64,000 nt of DNA from Begonia masoniana (GCA_022432975.1 CM039516.1:36421599-36485598), one strand, 5' to 3'; counted from the stretch's first letter, positions 11,351 to 24,540 are shown. Notes: generated by a model from the letters alone, not told the origin. Numbers and translations are program-made.

Positions 11351-12979
11351 GGATACTCCGTACGTCTAGTAGTCGCTCACTCTGAGTACACAAATAACTC
11401 GCTCATTAACCTAAAAGATAAATAGGAACAATTACCTAAAAGTCATCAAAGAACTTCTAAGAAAATATCTACTCTAATTCTAGCAATAAACCAAACTAAC
11501 ACTTATTTTTTAAACCAAAATCCAAGTGGTTTTAAACACAACATAACCCATTAAATTCTTCCTTCGCTAAAACTTCAAATTATAATATAATGCATTAAAC
11601 AAACTTTAAAAATCCAAAACTAAATCTATACACATCGAAACGCTTTGATTCCAAAGCCCATAGATTTATTAAAGTGTCTATTTTAATCAATTAAAACAAT
11701 TTTGCAAGCTAAAATAAGGAAGAGGTTCGGCAAACACCAAAACCGAAACCTGCCTAAATTTTCCTTCAAAGATTTTGATCCAACTTTGAAAAATCATAAT
11801 TTAATCTATACTTATCCAAATTTAATAATTCCAATGGCTATGGACTCCTTTAAGAGTCTATTATAACATTCGGAGGTGAATTTATCAATCAAAACCCTCC
11901 ACGGAATCAGAATTACCAAAAACCAAAACTACTTCAGGAATTTTCCAGTTTTATATACAATAGATTCAAAATTCCATAATAAATCGTATAGGTGTCCAAA
12001 TTCAATAATTTAAAATGCTATGAAAACCTTAGAGTGTCTAGTTTCTAATATTCAAAACCATTTTTCAAACCAATAAAATTTGTTCAACCGAATATGACCA
12101 AAACAGAACCTGCCCTGTTTCAAATTCTAACTTTAAATTTCCATCATTTTTTTTTAAGCATTTGTGTATAATATTATGTTTTTCCTCCATTGCATTCCAA
12201 ATAACCATAAAATAAATTTCTAACGTTAAATATGCTAAGAAATGGACAGGAGAAGGCTAAGTTTCGGATACCACACATAAGTTTCAACAAACATCAACCA
12301 ACATAACCAATTCATCAAAGACCCAACACTCATCAAACAAGCTTGCATCAATAAAGCCTAGAACCATTTTTACCTTAAGAGCTTGAGGAAAAGTGGGAGG
12401 TCATCGTGGGAAGGGTTTTCAGAAAGGAGAAATAAGCTGCGTGGAGAAGAAGCTGGATGTCTTTTATCCCTAAATTTCTACTTTTTACCTACCTCCTCCA
12501 ATTCTAACTATTTTAATTAGATTACAACAAACCAAGTTACTTTCCTTTACTTTTGTAATAAACATTTTATCTTCCACGTTAATACCACCCTTACACATTC
12601 ACTTTTTAACTTTTGACTTTTCACCCTAACTTTCCACCTTTATCTCTCACCACTTTTCTTCTTTTAAAATTTCACCTACTAACTTCACTATTTTATAACT
12701 TTAACCTCACCTCTTTCTCTACCCCATGCCAACGTTAAAGCCTCCCAATTTCCTTTATTTTTTTATTTATTTATTCCATTTTTATTTAGTTTAACATTTA
12801 ATTCACTTTTACATAAGATTCCACTTACCAAAATTTCTCACCACACCACTCTTAGGGTTTCTCATAAATTTTCCAAAATTATATTCTCTAACTCTTATAA
12901 TCCTAGAATTAGCGTTAAACTCTCATAACATAACATAATCTAAGGCTATGGACGTTATTGGAAATTCTCGGGTGTTACA

Positions 12980-12993
12980 ATCCACCCTCCTTA
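12980..12993 (-). promoter_or_regulatory. Polypurine tract of the gag-only element
   Basis: On the minus strand GTAAGGAGGGTGGAT lies against the LTR, preceded by a 'tttgaggacaaaattttt' segment. Confidence 0.85.
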
Positions 12994-13889
12994 CAAAAAT
13001 TTTGTCCTCAAAATTTTTGGCCTTATTATTCCTCAACTTACTCGCCTTAACTCTATTCTCTTAACGTTGTGGTTGCCACACTAACTCTCACCTATGCTAC
13101 GGCCTAAATCATCCATCGATAATAACAATCTTTACATCTCCAAAGGTTTAAATTCACTTAACTACGCACTCTGTAATTTGATTACTCATACATCCATTGA
13201 ATGTCACTTAAACACTCATGACTTATATCCTCAAACTCCTCTAACTCAGTTCTCAACTCTAACTTTTCCTTGAGCTCAGTTCATCTAATCCCTCTAACTT
13301 CATACTTTCGTGTCTATGAGCTCAGTTCATCTAATCCCTCTAACTTCATACCTTCGTGTCTATCAAATACGTACCTAACCTATTTGAACCCTCAATGTAT
13401 CTTGAATCACGTAACATTGAAAATCCATCGAGTAAACTTCGTATCCTAAGTCCTAAAATTAAAATTTCTCTTTATTTTACTATCTCATTCCGAATTTATC
13501 ATTTCCACCTCTTGCACCTATTTATCTCGAACCATCACGACATTTCATTAATCATTCAAATACCATCTCCATACTCCAAGCTCTCTCTCACTACTTAAAT
13601 CTATCAACTATTCCTTCAAGATATACACGACATTTCATTAATCATTCAAATAGCATCTCTATAATTAGGTTCATTACTCTCGTTTTGTCCAACTTCTACC
13701 TCGATCATTACTAAACGCTTATAACTCTTAAATCTAAACTAACTCTTTCTCAACTTAACACTCAACACCCTAAATAATATTTACGCACTATACTTTGACC
13801 CCAACATTTCAAATTGAAAATTCCATTAAGCTTCCTAAATCAACCAGTTCTAACTTACATCCTATGCTTAAACTTATCCACTCTTAAAC
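12994..13889 (-). other. Non-coding internal region of the gag-only element (3' part)
   Basis: About 900 bp between the polypurine tract and the nested insertion, with no credible coding region. It is CT-rich on the plus strand and holds a ~51-bp direct duplication ('gagctcagttcatctaatcc' from about 13272 and again about 13319) and a second repeated segment ('acgacatttcattaatcatt' near 13538 and 13627). Confidence 0.7.
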
Positions 13890-14209
13890 TGTAACGCCCC
13901 AAGTTTCCTAGAACCGATTTGTTACTCATAAACCTGAACATAACTAAGAAAATTTCGGACCAAATTTAAAACTTCGCACTAAAGTCAAAATTTGACATTT
14001 TCTAAAACCTCAAAACATTTAAAGAATTGCAGCGGAAATCATTTGAGGAAAATAGAGTTAAACAAAACTATAGAACAATGCTTGAATAATCGGTTGAGAT
14101 GTTAAGGAGTAATCGGTCAAAAGAAATAAAAGTTTAAATCGTGGAATACTTTAAAAGTTGCAAAAGTCAAACGCATATGCCGCTGAACAAAGTCAACGGA
14201 AGAGGCTGA

Positions 14210-14640
14210 AACAGATAACAGAAGGCTCCTTCCGGTGACAAAACGACAAAACTTCCACTTCATCTTTCGGTAAGTCTAATACACGACATCCACCGGTCAC
14301 TAAACGACAAGACTTCTACTACAGTCTTTCGATTAGTTTAATACACTACATCCACCGGTCATAAGACGACAAAAGTCTTCCTACATCTTCCGATGACGTC
14401 AGCCCGATGATTCCTTCATCTGATTGACTTTATCTTACATCTACCGATGACGTCAGCCGGATGATCCCCTTCATCCAACCTCTGCCGATCGCTAAACGAC
14501 AAATTTTACCATTTATCATCCGATTGACTTCGTCTTCTGATAGACTATATCATCCGATAGACTAAATCTATCGGTAGACAAAACACTTAACGTCCACTGG
14601 TGAACTTCATCCACCGATGGTTGAACTTACAGATTTCACT
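14210..14640 (-). repeat. Motif array with TGACGTCA and CATCCGAT/CATCCACCGAT units
   Basis: Short irregular repeats around 'CCGATGACGTCAGCC' (14393-14408 and 14445-14460) and 'CATCCACCGGTC'. The same array is present in the partner LTR at about 21130-21540. Vocabulary is shared with the LTRs at 2278, 48811 and 57545. Confidence 0.75.
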
Positions 14641-15084
14641 CAAAACATTTAAAACAACCGGGCCCTAAGTAACATCTGAAATCCAACAATTGACCATTTG
14701 AAACCAACATTTATATCCTGAACCTATAAAATTCCAAACTAACAAATTGTAATAAAACCAAATCAGATTTTTATAACAGGGGACGACTCAAATATTCTAA
14801 ACCCTTCAGAAAAATTAGACATCAACAACATTCAAATCACGTTTTTCCTTGACAGAGAAGAAAATCCCAAAGGTGTTAAAACATCAAATTACTACTGTCA
14901 TTAAAACTACTACGGTCATAAAACTCTCAACATACTTAAGTTGAAACATTGTCAACTAAACCTTCACACCAACTGACACCAGTTAAACTGCCCCATCAAC
15001 TGCCAGATTGTTGCATAGTTGCACTCCTCCAACCAGTCTAGTCCTCAGCAAACTCAGTAAACACACCTGCTGTCACTTCTTCAC

Positions 15085-15601
15085 CTGCATCACAAAACTC
15101 ATCTATTAGCCTAATGCTAAGTAAGTAAAGCAATAATGTAATGTAATGCTGAAACATAAATTCCTAAATATGCAGTTTCTACTTTCTCATCTCAGTTGCA
15201 TATGCATCGTTTCTGATCTGATCCCCCTGTGAAATTGGGAGTTGGATCACTTCTCCCAAAGTATAAATATCCACTGACTTATTAAGGGGCGGATTAATTC
15301 CCTTAACAGTAAATCTGATTCACATAGTTGTTTCTGATCCCCCTGTTCGATGGGAAGCGGATCAAGTTTCCCAAAGTCTAAATATCCACTGTCTCATTAA
15401 GGGGTGGATTATTTCCCTTAACAGTAAATCTGATTCACATAGCTGTTTTATTATGTTCATTCCTTACCATGTCAACATGCATTCAAATTCATTTTCGTAT
15501 ACTTTTAAAATATGATGCATGACATACAGACACATTCAAGTAAACAAAATCCTAATGTTTTGTGATGTAGGCCCGAAGGCACAAGCATATTTCACTTACC
15601 T
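15085..15601 (-). other. Intron-like LTR module (3' LTR, Tekay-like element)
   Basis: On the minus strand: CCAGGTAAGT (rc of 15594-15603), 'GCCTTCGGGCCTACATCACA' (rc of 15571-15590), the two ~112-bp repeats, CTTAGCATTAGGCT (near 15106-15122) and ATGCAG/GTGA at 15085. The partner LTR has the same boxes at 22000-22515. Confidence 0.52.
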
Positions 15602-16134
15602 GGATTCCTGGTGAATACTCGGTTAGGGGTTGCTTCGGAATTGCTCACCTAGAACCATAAAAAGAGCATTAAGCCAATCCTTACTAATCCTCATTCTAAA
15701 GCATTCAGAAAACCTAAGTGGACAGTTGGGAGTTCTATTCACTGAGCATTCCTAAATTTTACACTAAACCCGAATCTACTCTCATTCATGGAAAATCACA
15801 AAATACGTATCCACAATCTCCACTCAATCATCCTTAGTCACTAAATCAGTAAGAAGTCAAGGTAGAACTCACTTAGATTGGAGAAAGGAATCAGGAAGAA
15901 AGTCGTCTGTAGAGCTCTGCAAAGTTGAGCTGAAAACCGAGAGTGAGAATAAACAGTGGCGGCTAAAACTCAATAAATTCTTCTTTAAATAGGTTATCCA
16001 CTACTAATTTAAAATTACTAAAATGCCCTTACTTATTCCTTCATTAACCTAATCAGTAATTCCTCCCAATATCATCTATAAAACATTCACTGCAAGTTAG
16101 TAAAATAAATAGTTCAGTGAAACTGGGTGTTACA

Positions 16135-16147
16135 ATCTACCCTCCTT
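16135..16147 (-). promoter_or_regulatory. Polypurine tract of the Tekay-like element
   Basis: On the minus strand AAGGAGGGTAGAT abuts the 3' LTR. Confidence 0.85.
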
Positions 16148-16169
16148 AAAAAAATTATGCCCTCAAAAT

Positions 16170-19100
16170 TCAGTACCTGAATAATTCTGGATGTTGGTCC
16201 ATCATGTCTTGCTGGCGCTCTCAAGTTGTCTCCTCTATATTCTGGTTACGCCACAAGACTTTCACCAATGGAACTTCTTTGTTGCGCAATACCTTCACTG
16301 CATAATCTAAGATCTTTACTGGTTTCTCTTCATAGGCAAGGGTAGAATGAACCTCAAAGTCTTGCTGTTCCATGACCTGATTTGGATCCCTTATGCACTT
16401 TTTCAGCATAGAAATGTGGAATACATCACGTATCCCTACCATAGAAGCCGGTAGCTGCAACTGATAGGCTGCTCTCCCAACTCTCTTCAAAATAGTGAAT
16501 GGTCCAATAAATCTTGGGTTCAACTTGCCTCTCTTCCCAAACCTCACAACTCCTTCAAATGGTGATACCTTGACGAAAACTTCATCACCTACTCCAAACT
16601 CTAGTTCTCTGCGTCTTCTGTCGGCATAACTTTTCTGCTGACTTTGAGCTGTTAAGATCCTCTGGCGGATGAGGGCAACCTTCTCAACAGTTTGTCGTAC
16701 AATGTCAGGACCAATCAAATGCACTTCACCAACTTCATCACAGTACAAGGGAGATCTACATTTTCGTCCATACAGTGTTTCATATGGTGTCATTCCGATC
16801 GTTGCTTGAAAGTTGTTATTATAAGAAAACTCTACCAAAGACAAGTATTTACTCCAAGATCCTTGAAAATCTAATATGCATGCGCGGAGCATATCTTCTA
16901 AAGTCTGAATTGTTCTCTCGGATTGTCCATCTGTTTGGGGGTGAAAAGCTGTGCTAAAACTAAGTTGTGTTCCCATAGCCTTGTGCAAACTTTTCTAAAA
17001 CTTAGATGTAAATCTAGAGTCCCGGTCAGAAACTATAGTGCTTGGAACTCCATGCAGTCTAACAACTTCATGCACATACAACTCAGCAAGCTGATCCATC
17101 GAGTAAATCACCTTTTATCGGTAGGAAATGAGCTGATTTGGTTAGACGGTCAACTATCACCAAAATTGCATCATGTCCCTTTGCTGTTTTAGGCAATCCC
17201 ACAACAAAGTCCATCGTTATTTGTTCCCATTTCCATTCGAAAACTGGTAAGGGTTGTAACATTCCTGCAGGTCTCTGGTGCTCAGCTTTAACCTGTTGAC
17301 AAACTAGGAACGATTCCACATATTCTGCCACACTTCTTTTCATACTTGGCCACCAATAATGTTGCTTGAGATCCTTGTACATCTTTGTACTCCCAGGGTG
17401 AACAGAGAACCTGGAAGAGTGTGCTTCAGAAAGAATCTCTTCACGAAGTTCTTTAATGGCAGGAACAAACCATCTATTTCTAAACTTAAGGATCCCATCA
17501 GTAGAATGGTTAAAATCTAACTTGTCCGTAGAATCCATGCTTAACTTGTACTTGTTACACTCATCATCATTCGTCTGAGCTTCCTTTATTTTCTCTAGAA
17601 TGGTAGGCCTTAAGGTTAAGGCTGAAAGTATAGCTGATAAACTGGATACTACTTCTAGGTTAAACCTTTGGAATTCTGACTCTAAGGCTAACGGTATATT
17701 GAAAATCATAGTTGGGGTTGGTGTTGTTACTCTACTCAAAGCATCTGCCACAACATTTGCTTTGCCGGGATGGTATTTAATTTCGAAATCATAGTCCTTT
17801 ACAAATTCCAACCATCGACGTTGCCTCATGTTTAGTTCCTTCTGTGTAAAAATATACTTCAGGCTCTTATGATCTGAAAATATCTCGCAAGATTGTCCAT
17901 ACAAGTAATGCCTCCAAATCTTAAGTGCAAATACCACTGCAGCTAATTCTAAATCATGTGTAGAGTAATTCTTCTCATGTGTTTTCAACTGCCTAGAGAC
18001 ATAAGCTATTACATTTCCCTCTTGCATCAAGACACAGCCAAGTCCAATCTTGGATGCATCACAGTAAATGCTAAATTTACCATCTTCAACTGGAAGGGTT
18101 AAAATTAGAGCATTGGTTAGTTTCTGTTTCAGGGTCTGAAAACTATGCTCACATTCGTCAGTCCATATATACTTCACATTTTTCCTTGTTAACTTAGTAA
18201 GGGGTGTATCAATCTTCGAAAATCCTTCAATGAACTTTCTATAATATCCTGCTAGTCCAAGAAAACTCCTGATATCTGTAGCATTCCTCGGTTGGGGCCA
18301 TTCCTTAACTGCTTGAACCTTAGCTGGATCGACAGATATACCATCCCCAGAGATAACATGTCCTAAAAATGAACTTGGTCCAACCAAAACTCACACTTAG
18401 AGAACTTGGCGTATAGTTGGTGCTGTTTTAATACTTCCAACACCAAGGTCAAGTGCCTAGCATGCTCATCCTTAGTACGTGAATAGATTAAAATGTCATC
18501 TATAAACACTATGACAAACTTATCCAAATACTCATGAAACACTCTATTCATAATATTCATAAAGGCTGCTGGTGCATTTGTCAATCCAAAGGACATAACC
18601 AAAAACTCATAATGTCCATACCTTGTGCGAAAGGCAGTCTTTGGGATATCTTCAGATTTAACCTTCAACTGGTAATAACCGGACCTAAGGTCAATCTTAG
18701 AGAAAACTTTTGCACCATTAAGTTGGTCGAATAAATCATCAATCCTTGGTAATGGATACTTGTTCTTGACAGTTACTTATTCAATTCTCTATAATCAATG
18801 CACATACGCATTGATCCATCTTTCTTTTTGACAAAAAGGACAGGTGCACCCCACGGTGAAAAGCTAGGGCGTATGAACCCTTTCTCCAATAAATCCTCTA
18901 ACTGTTTCTTCAATTCCTTAAGTTTTGTAGGTGCTAGTCTATATGGATTTTTAGACACAGGCTCGGCGCCGAGGTAAACATCTATAACAAATTCAATTTC
19001 CCTATCTGGTGGTAAACCAGGAAGGTCATCTAAAAATACTTCAGGAAAGTTTTGGACAATTAAAACATTTTGAGGATTTGTTTTTCCTACAAGTTGTGTG

Positions 19101-19790
19101 TCTAAAACACTAGCTAAGAAGTACAAATACTCTCCACATAGGGAAGGTCTAGTATTAATAGAAGTCATCACAGACATTTCCTTACTCTTCCTTGAAGCTT
19201 GAAAGGTATGCTTCAAACTACCAAGGGGGTGGAAGCTAACTATTCCAGTCCTACAATCAATCGTGACGTGGTGTTTAAACAACCAGTCCATTCCTAGGAT
19301 TACATCAAATCCCATTATATCCATAATAATGAGGTTAGCAGATAGGTTCATGTTTCCTATAAATACAACACTATCAAGCATCACTCGGTTAGAGTGCATG
19401 CGTTCACCCGAGGGTAATGCTACGTTAAACACATGCTCAGTAGGGGTAAACTGTACATCTAGTTTATCAGCAAATGTAGAGGCTATAAAAGAATGTGTTG
19501 CACCTGAATCTATTAAAGTAAAGGCAGGTGTAGAGTTGATCAATATAGTACCTGACACCACTGCAGGCTGGTCTTCATCCCCCGACTCCATCATGGAGAA
19601 TATCATCGGTTTAATCATAGCAGGGCCACTCTTAGGAACTGGGCAGTCTCTGCTAATATGGCCGATCTTGTTACAATTGTAGCATCTGATGATTCTAGGC
19701 TTCGGGCACTCTTTGATCGTGTGTCCAACCTCCTCACAGTTGCACACTTCCCAAATCTCAGTCTGCATTCGCCCGGGTGGTTCTTCAAAC
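16170..19790 (-). pseudogene. Ty3/gypsy pol: protease, RT, RNase H, integrase, chromodomain-like tail
   Basis: Minus-strand order: zinc knuckles (about 19640-19750, [14 protein letters not shown] intact), protease with [10 protein letters not shown] (about 19490-19530, active-site DSG present), RT with IDYRELNK (18780), [20 protein letters not shown] and the catalytic [10 protein letters not shown] (about 18480-18515), RNase H ([13 protein letters not shown] near 18040), the integrase zinc segment (17300-17440; one Cys is Phe), the integrase core ([10 protein letters not shown] 17210, VSDRDSRF 17020, GQSERTIQ 16915), then a tail with LAYEEKPVKIL and IPLVKVLW-like VPLVKVLW. Breaks: frameshifts near 19740, 18775, 18370 and 17105, a TAG at the Trp position near 16997, and TGA at the final Trp-Glu near 16217. 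Each is a small lesion, so the copy decayed after insertion. Confidence 0.95.
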
Positions 19791-20652
19791 ACTTAGGACA
19801 CTGGGGAAATTTCCTGACATTCTGTACCTTCCCTCCTGTTCCTTGACTATTCTGGCCTTCACTTGGCCTCTTCGTTCCCCTTTGATGGTGTGGCTGGACC
19901 GACTTTTGTGGGACTTCTTTTGGTCCAGCACACTTCCTTTCAGCTTCTTCCACTTCCACAGCAGTAGACACAACTTCACTGAATAACAAGCCTTTAATAC
20001 CACACAATTTAACTCCTCGGTAAATTTCTGGCTTCAGTCCATGCACAAATTTGAATACCTTATCCTCGTCCCTGTGAGCAAAATGTCCAGTAAACCTGGA
20101 CAGGGACTCAAACTGCCTACTGTACTCGGCCACAGACCCTGTCTGCTTCAAGTTTAGAAATTCCAACTTCTTTGCAATTTGGACAGTACTGTTGAAATAC
20201 TTCTCGTAGAAAATGCCTTTGAATTGCGACCAAGGCATCGCCAAGACATCAGTGGTGGTCTCTATTGTTTCCCACCAGAGTTGAGCTTCACCAACCAAGT
20301 GAAATGTTGCCAACGTGACTTTGTTTTCTTCTCCAATGTTGGCGCACCTAAACATACTTTCAATCTTCCTAAGCCACCCTTCAGCAATAAATTGATCAGA
20401 TGACTGTCCATCAAACGTGGGTGGTCTTAGTCTCCGGAATCTATCTCCAGAATGTTCATTACTAGAACCCGAGTTGGCACTTCCTTGCACCTCTCGGTTC
20501 AACAGTACTCCTAGTTGGTCAGACTGTTGGCGCACTAAATCAGTTTACTGACGCACTAAATCTGTCAGCTGCCTAATCACACTAGGCTCCTCTTCACTTC
20601 TCACATTTGGCATTTCTCTTGGCACTCTAGGTCTCCCTGGGCGTTTGGCCAT
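19735..20652 (-). pseudogene. Ty3/gypsy gag (capsid and nucleocapsid)
   Basis: The likely start is the ATG at 20650-20652 (MAKRPGRPRVPREM). A single in-frame TAA near 20544 interrupts an N-terminal repeat of LTDLVRQ. Downstream are the capsid signatures RPPTFDGQSSDQFIAEGWLR, FHLVGEAQLWWE, YFNSTVQIAKKLEFLNLKQ and a basic linker leading to a zinc-knuckle region ([12 protein letters not shown]). A frameshift near 19740 moves the remaining knuckles into the pol frame. The same gag type occurs at 23388-24391 and, in fragments, at 4620-5250. Confidence 0.92.
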
Positions 20653-20793
20653 TACACTAAATTCCTGCACAGGGTTAACTACTTTCATAAACATCTAATA
20701 ACTAAGGTTAACATGAACACTTACAGTTGTTGGAGTACTCCCATGCGACGACTGGCACTGATGAGTAATCTTTTGAACGGTTTAACTGAATGT

Positions 20794-20804
20794 CTCTGAT
20801 ACCA
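20794..20804 (-). promoter_or_regulatory. Primer binding site, initiator-Met tRNA type
   Basis: On the minus strand TGGTATCAGAG lies three bases inside the 5' LTR. This matches the 3' end of plant initiator tRNA-Met, the usual primer of this lineage. Confidence 0.88.
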
Positions 20805-20807
20805 TAC

Positions 20808-23048
20808 TATAACGCCCCAAGTTTCCCAAACCCGGTTTGTTACTCATAAACCCGAACATAACTAAGATTTCGGACCAAATTTAAAACTTCGCTCGAAAGT
20901 CAAAATTTGACATTTTCTAAAACCTCAAAACATTTAAAGAATTGCAGCGGAAATCATTTGAGGAAAATAGATTTAAACAAAACTCTAAAACAATGCTTGA
21001 ATAATCGGTTGAGATGTTAAAGAGTAATTGGTCAAAAGAAATAAAGGTTTAAATCGCGGAATACTTTAAAAGTTGCAAAAGTCAAACGCATCTGCCGCTG
21101 AACAAAGTCAACGGAAGAGGCTGAAACAGATAACAGAAGGCTCCTTCCGGTGACAAAACGACAAAACTTCCACTTCATCTTTCGGTAAGTCTAATACACG
21201 ACATCCACCGGTCACTAAACGACAAGACTTCTACTACAGTCTTCCGATTAGTTTAATACACTACATCCACCGGTCATAAGACGACAAAAGTCTTCCTACA
21301 TCTTCTGATGACGTCAGCCCGATGATTCCTTCATCTGATTGACTTTATCTTACATCTACCGGTGATGTCAGCCGGATGATCCCCTTCATCCAACCTCTGC
21401 CGATCGCTAAATGACAAATTTTACCATTTATCATCCGATAGACTTCGTCTTCTGATAGACTATATCATCCGATAGACTAAATCTATCGGTAGACAAAACA
21501 CTTAACGTCCACCGGTGAACTTCATCCACCGATGGTTGAACTTACAGATTTCACTCAAAACATTTAAAACAACCTGGCCCTAAGTAACATCTGAAATCCA
21601 ACAATTGACCATTTGAAACCAACATTTATATCCTGAACCTATAAAATTCCAAACTAACAAATTGTAATAAAACCAAATCAGATTTTTATAACAGGGGACG
21701 ACTCAAATATTCTAAACCCTTCAGAAAAATTAGACACCAACAACATTCAAATCACTTTTTTCCTTGACAGAGAAGAAAATCCCAAAGGTGTTAAAACATC
21801 AAATTACTACTGTCATTAAAACTACTACGGTCATAAAACTCTCAACATACTTAAGTTGAAACATTGTCAACTAAACCTTCACACCAACTGACACCAGTTA
21901 AACTGCCCCATCAACTGCCAGATTGTTGCATAGTTGCACTCCTCCAACCAGTCTAGTCCTCAGCAAACTCAGTAAACACACCTGCTGTCACTTCTTCACC
22001 TACATCACAAAACTCATCTATTAGCCTAATGCTAAGTAAGTAAAGCAATAATGTAATGTAATGCTGAAACATAAATTCCTAAATATGCAGTTTCTACTTT
22101 CTCATCTCCGTTGCATATGCATCGTTTCTGATCTGATCCCCCTGTGAAATTGGGAGTTGGATCACTTCTCCCAAAGTATAAATATCCACTGACTCATTAA
22201 GGGGCGGATTAATTCCCTTAACAGTAAATCTGATTCACATAGTGGTTTCTGATCCCCCTGTTCGATGGGAAGCGGATCAAGTTTCCCAAAGTCTAAATAT
22301 CCACTGTCTCATTAAGGGCGGATTATTTCCCTTAACAGTAAATCTGATTCACATAGCTGTTTCATTATGTTCATTCCTTACCATGCCAACATGCATTCAA
22401 ATTCATTTTCGTATACTTTTAAAATATGATGCATGACATACAAACACATTCAAGTAAACAAAATCCTAATGTTTTGTGATGTAGGCCCGAAGGAACAAGC
22501 ATACTTCACTTACCTGGATTCCTGGTGGATACTCGGTTAGGGGTTGCTTCGGAATTGCTCACCTAGAACCATAAACAGAGTATTAAGCCAATCCTTACTA
22601 ATCCTCATTCTAAAGCATTCAGAAAACCTAAGTGGATAGTTGGGAGTTCTATTCACTGAGCATTCCCAAATTTTACACTAAACCCGAATCTACTCTCATT
22701 CATGGCAAATCACAAAATACGTATCCACAATCTCCACTCAATCATCCTTAGTCACTAAATCAGTAAGAAATCAGGGTAAAACTCACCTAGATTGGAGAAA
22801 GAAATCGGGAAGAAAGTCGTCTGGGGAGCTCTGCTAAGTTGAGCTGAAAACCGAGAGTGAGAATAAACAGTGGCGGCTAAACCTTAATAAATTCTTCTTT
22901 AAATAGATTATCCACTACTAATTTATAATTACTAAAATGCCCTTACTTATTCGTTCATTAACCTAATCAGTAATTCCTCCCAATATCATCTATAAAACAT
23001 TCACTGCAAGTTAGTAAAATAAATAGTTCAGTGAAATCGGGTGTTACA
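20808..23048 (-). mobile_element. 5' LTR of the Tekay-like element
   Basis: 2,241 bp, matching 13890-16134 in content and order. Its inner terminus reads TATAACGCC instead of TGTAACGCC, a G-to-A change at the conserved TG. TSD copy TAAAC follows at 23049. Confidence 0.95.
22000..22515 (-). other. Intron-like LTR module (5' LTR, Tekay-like element)
   Basis: Same box order as the partner LTR: CCAGGTAAGT (rc of 22508-22517), 'CCTTCGGGCCTACATCAC', two ~112-bp repeats (about 22127-22350), CTTAGCATTAGGCT and TGTAG/GTGA at 22000. Because this is the promoter-proximal LTR, a spliced leader would be expected here if the model is right. Confidence 0.52.
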
Positions 23049-23053
23049 TAAAC

Positions 23054-23387
23054 GTATCAACTCCAGCCTAAGCTATTCACAAAATCACTAATTTCGACTT
23101 CGTTACCTACGGGTCAAACTTTTGAAACTTCCTAACTTAACCTTATCACTAACACACTCAAACGGTTTCACTAAGCCTTTTTCCTATACTGAGTCAGTCG
23201 TAGCCTTTTTGCTTATCCACGATCATCCTTGATTGAGTAATTTTCTAAAACAATACCAAAATCCTTAAAACAATACCAAAATACTTAAAGATCAAATATT
23301 TTTCTAACCTGAGTATCTCCTGGTTGTCGCTATAGCTGATCCTTTCTTTACTATGGGGCAGTCTACGGCTATATGACCGGGTTGGTT
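23054..23387 (-). pseudogene. Tail of gag (second zinc knuckle) and start of non-coding DNA
   Basis: Minus strand near 23335-23395 reads NQPGHIAVDCPIVKKGSAIA, the second half of a CCHC knuckle continuing from gag. Beyond about 23330 no coding similarity is visible, and pol is absent. Confidence 0.65.
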
Positions 23388-24391
23388 TCACTTAAAATAT
23401 CTAGCAGTTTTTGGCTTTGGATAATCTCGAGAAATATGGCCAGTGTCGAAACAGTTATAATACTTACCTGCATACTGCCCACATTTCCCCGGATGGACTT
23501 TCAAGCATTTAGGAAATTGCTGATACCCTCTCTTCTTCAATTGTTGCGGTTTCTTTCCTCCTCTCTGATCATCCAAATTTTCTCCCAGCCTTTTAGTTCC
23601 TTGAGGCTGCGAAGAAGATCCATTTCGGCTCATCTGGGCTGGAATCTCTGTAACCATTCTCTTCGGGGCTTCAGCTGGTTTTACACACTTGTCCTCAGCC
23701 TCCTCCACCTCTAAGGCTTTAGCTACCACTCTCGTGAAGGTACCCCTTCAATCCCGTAAGTTTTCACTAATCTGTATATCTCCAGTTTCAGGCCCTGTAC
23801 AAACTGAAATATTTTATCCTCTTCTCTGCTAACCATGTGGCTGGCAAACCGAGACAGAGATTTGAATTGTTGAATATACTCCCCCACCGATCCAGTCTGC
23901 TTTAATCTCAAAAATTCCATTCGTTTAGCTGCTTGGACTGTCCGGTTGTAATATTTGTCGAAAAAAAAATCCTTAAACTCTTTCCAAGTCAAACCCTGAG
24001 CACCAGTGGTAGCCTCCACCGTCTCCCACCAGCTTTGGGCGTCGTTAACTAAGTGAAACGTTGCACACTTCACTTTGTTTTCTTCCTCTACCTCAACGAG
24101 ATTAAACATATTCTCTATAGTGCATATCCATCGTTCAGCAGCTGTTGGATCTATTAAACGACCTTCAAAGGCTGGAGGCTTTAATCTTCGAAATCTTCCC
24201 CCGCTAGCCTCTGCTCCTGTGCTGGAGCCCACTCCAAGGTTTCCCACTACACCTTGGTTCATAAAAACGCCGAACAGTTTAGATTGTATATTCAGTAAAT
24301 CCCGAAGTTCCTTATTAGGGTCCTCGAGTTGCTCTCCAGGTTGTTCGGGTTCATTTCTAGGTCCTCCGGGTTGTCTTGGATTCCTCGGCAT
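23388..24391 (-). pseudogene. Gag of the gag-only gypsy element
   Basis: Starts at the ATG 24389-24391 (MPRNPRQPGGPRNEPEQPG). Capsid signatures are GGRFRRLKPPAFEGR, FHLVNDAQSWWETVEATTG, FFFDKYYNRTVQAAKRMEFLRLKQ and SLSRFASHM. A frameshift near 23725 breaks the frame after GIEGVPS, and translation resumes as VVAKALEVEEAEDKC. The zinc knuckle YYNCFDTGHISRDY has lost its first and last Cys to Tyr. It is the only protein gene of its element. A second knuckle sits at about 23335-23395. Confidence 0.92.
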
Positions 24392-24540
24392 TTTACTTTC
24401 TAATCCTGTAAAAAGGTTACAAGGATCTAATCTTAGATATATAGAAACTAACTAAAGAAAAGAAATACTTACAGTCGGTGAAGCACGTTGCATGGCAGCT
24501 GGCATTGTCGGGTAATCCTTTGAACGACTCGACCATTTTT

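Larger units (their letters stand above)
10045..12979 (-). mobile_element. 3' LTR of the gag-only element
   Basis: On the plus strand it begins TGTAATGCCCCCG and ends CTCGGGTGTTACA (2,935 bp). It matches 24556-27525 along its length with scattered substitutions, small indels and a slightly different tandem array. Termini have the TGTAA...TTACA inverted repeat. Confidence 0.92.
13890..16134 (-). mobile_element. 3' LTR of the Tekay-like element
   Basis: Plus-strand reading TGTAACGCCCC...GGGTGTTACA, 2,245 bp. Contains the motif array (about 14210-14640), two ~112-bp repeats (15221-15440) with 'TCTGATCCCCCTGT', and the intron-like module. Confidence 0.95.
13890..23048 (-). mobile_element. Complete but decayed Tekay-like Ty3/gypsy element
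   Basis: Two LTRs (13890-16134 and 20808-23048) flank gag-pol, with a perfect TSD TAAAC (13885-13889 and 23049-23053). It is inserted in the internal region of the gag-only element, so it is younger than that host. PBS, polypurine tract and all pol domains are identifiable, but frameshifts and stops disable it. LTR copies are very similar by eye, with scattered substitutions and short indels. Confidence 0.96.
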
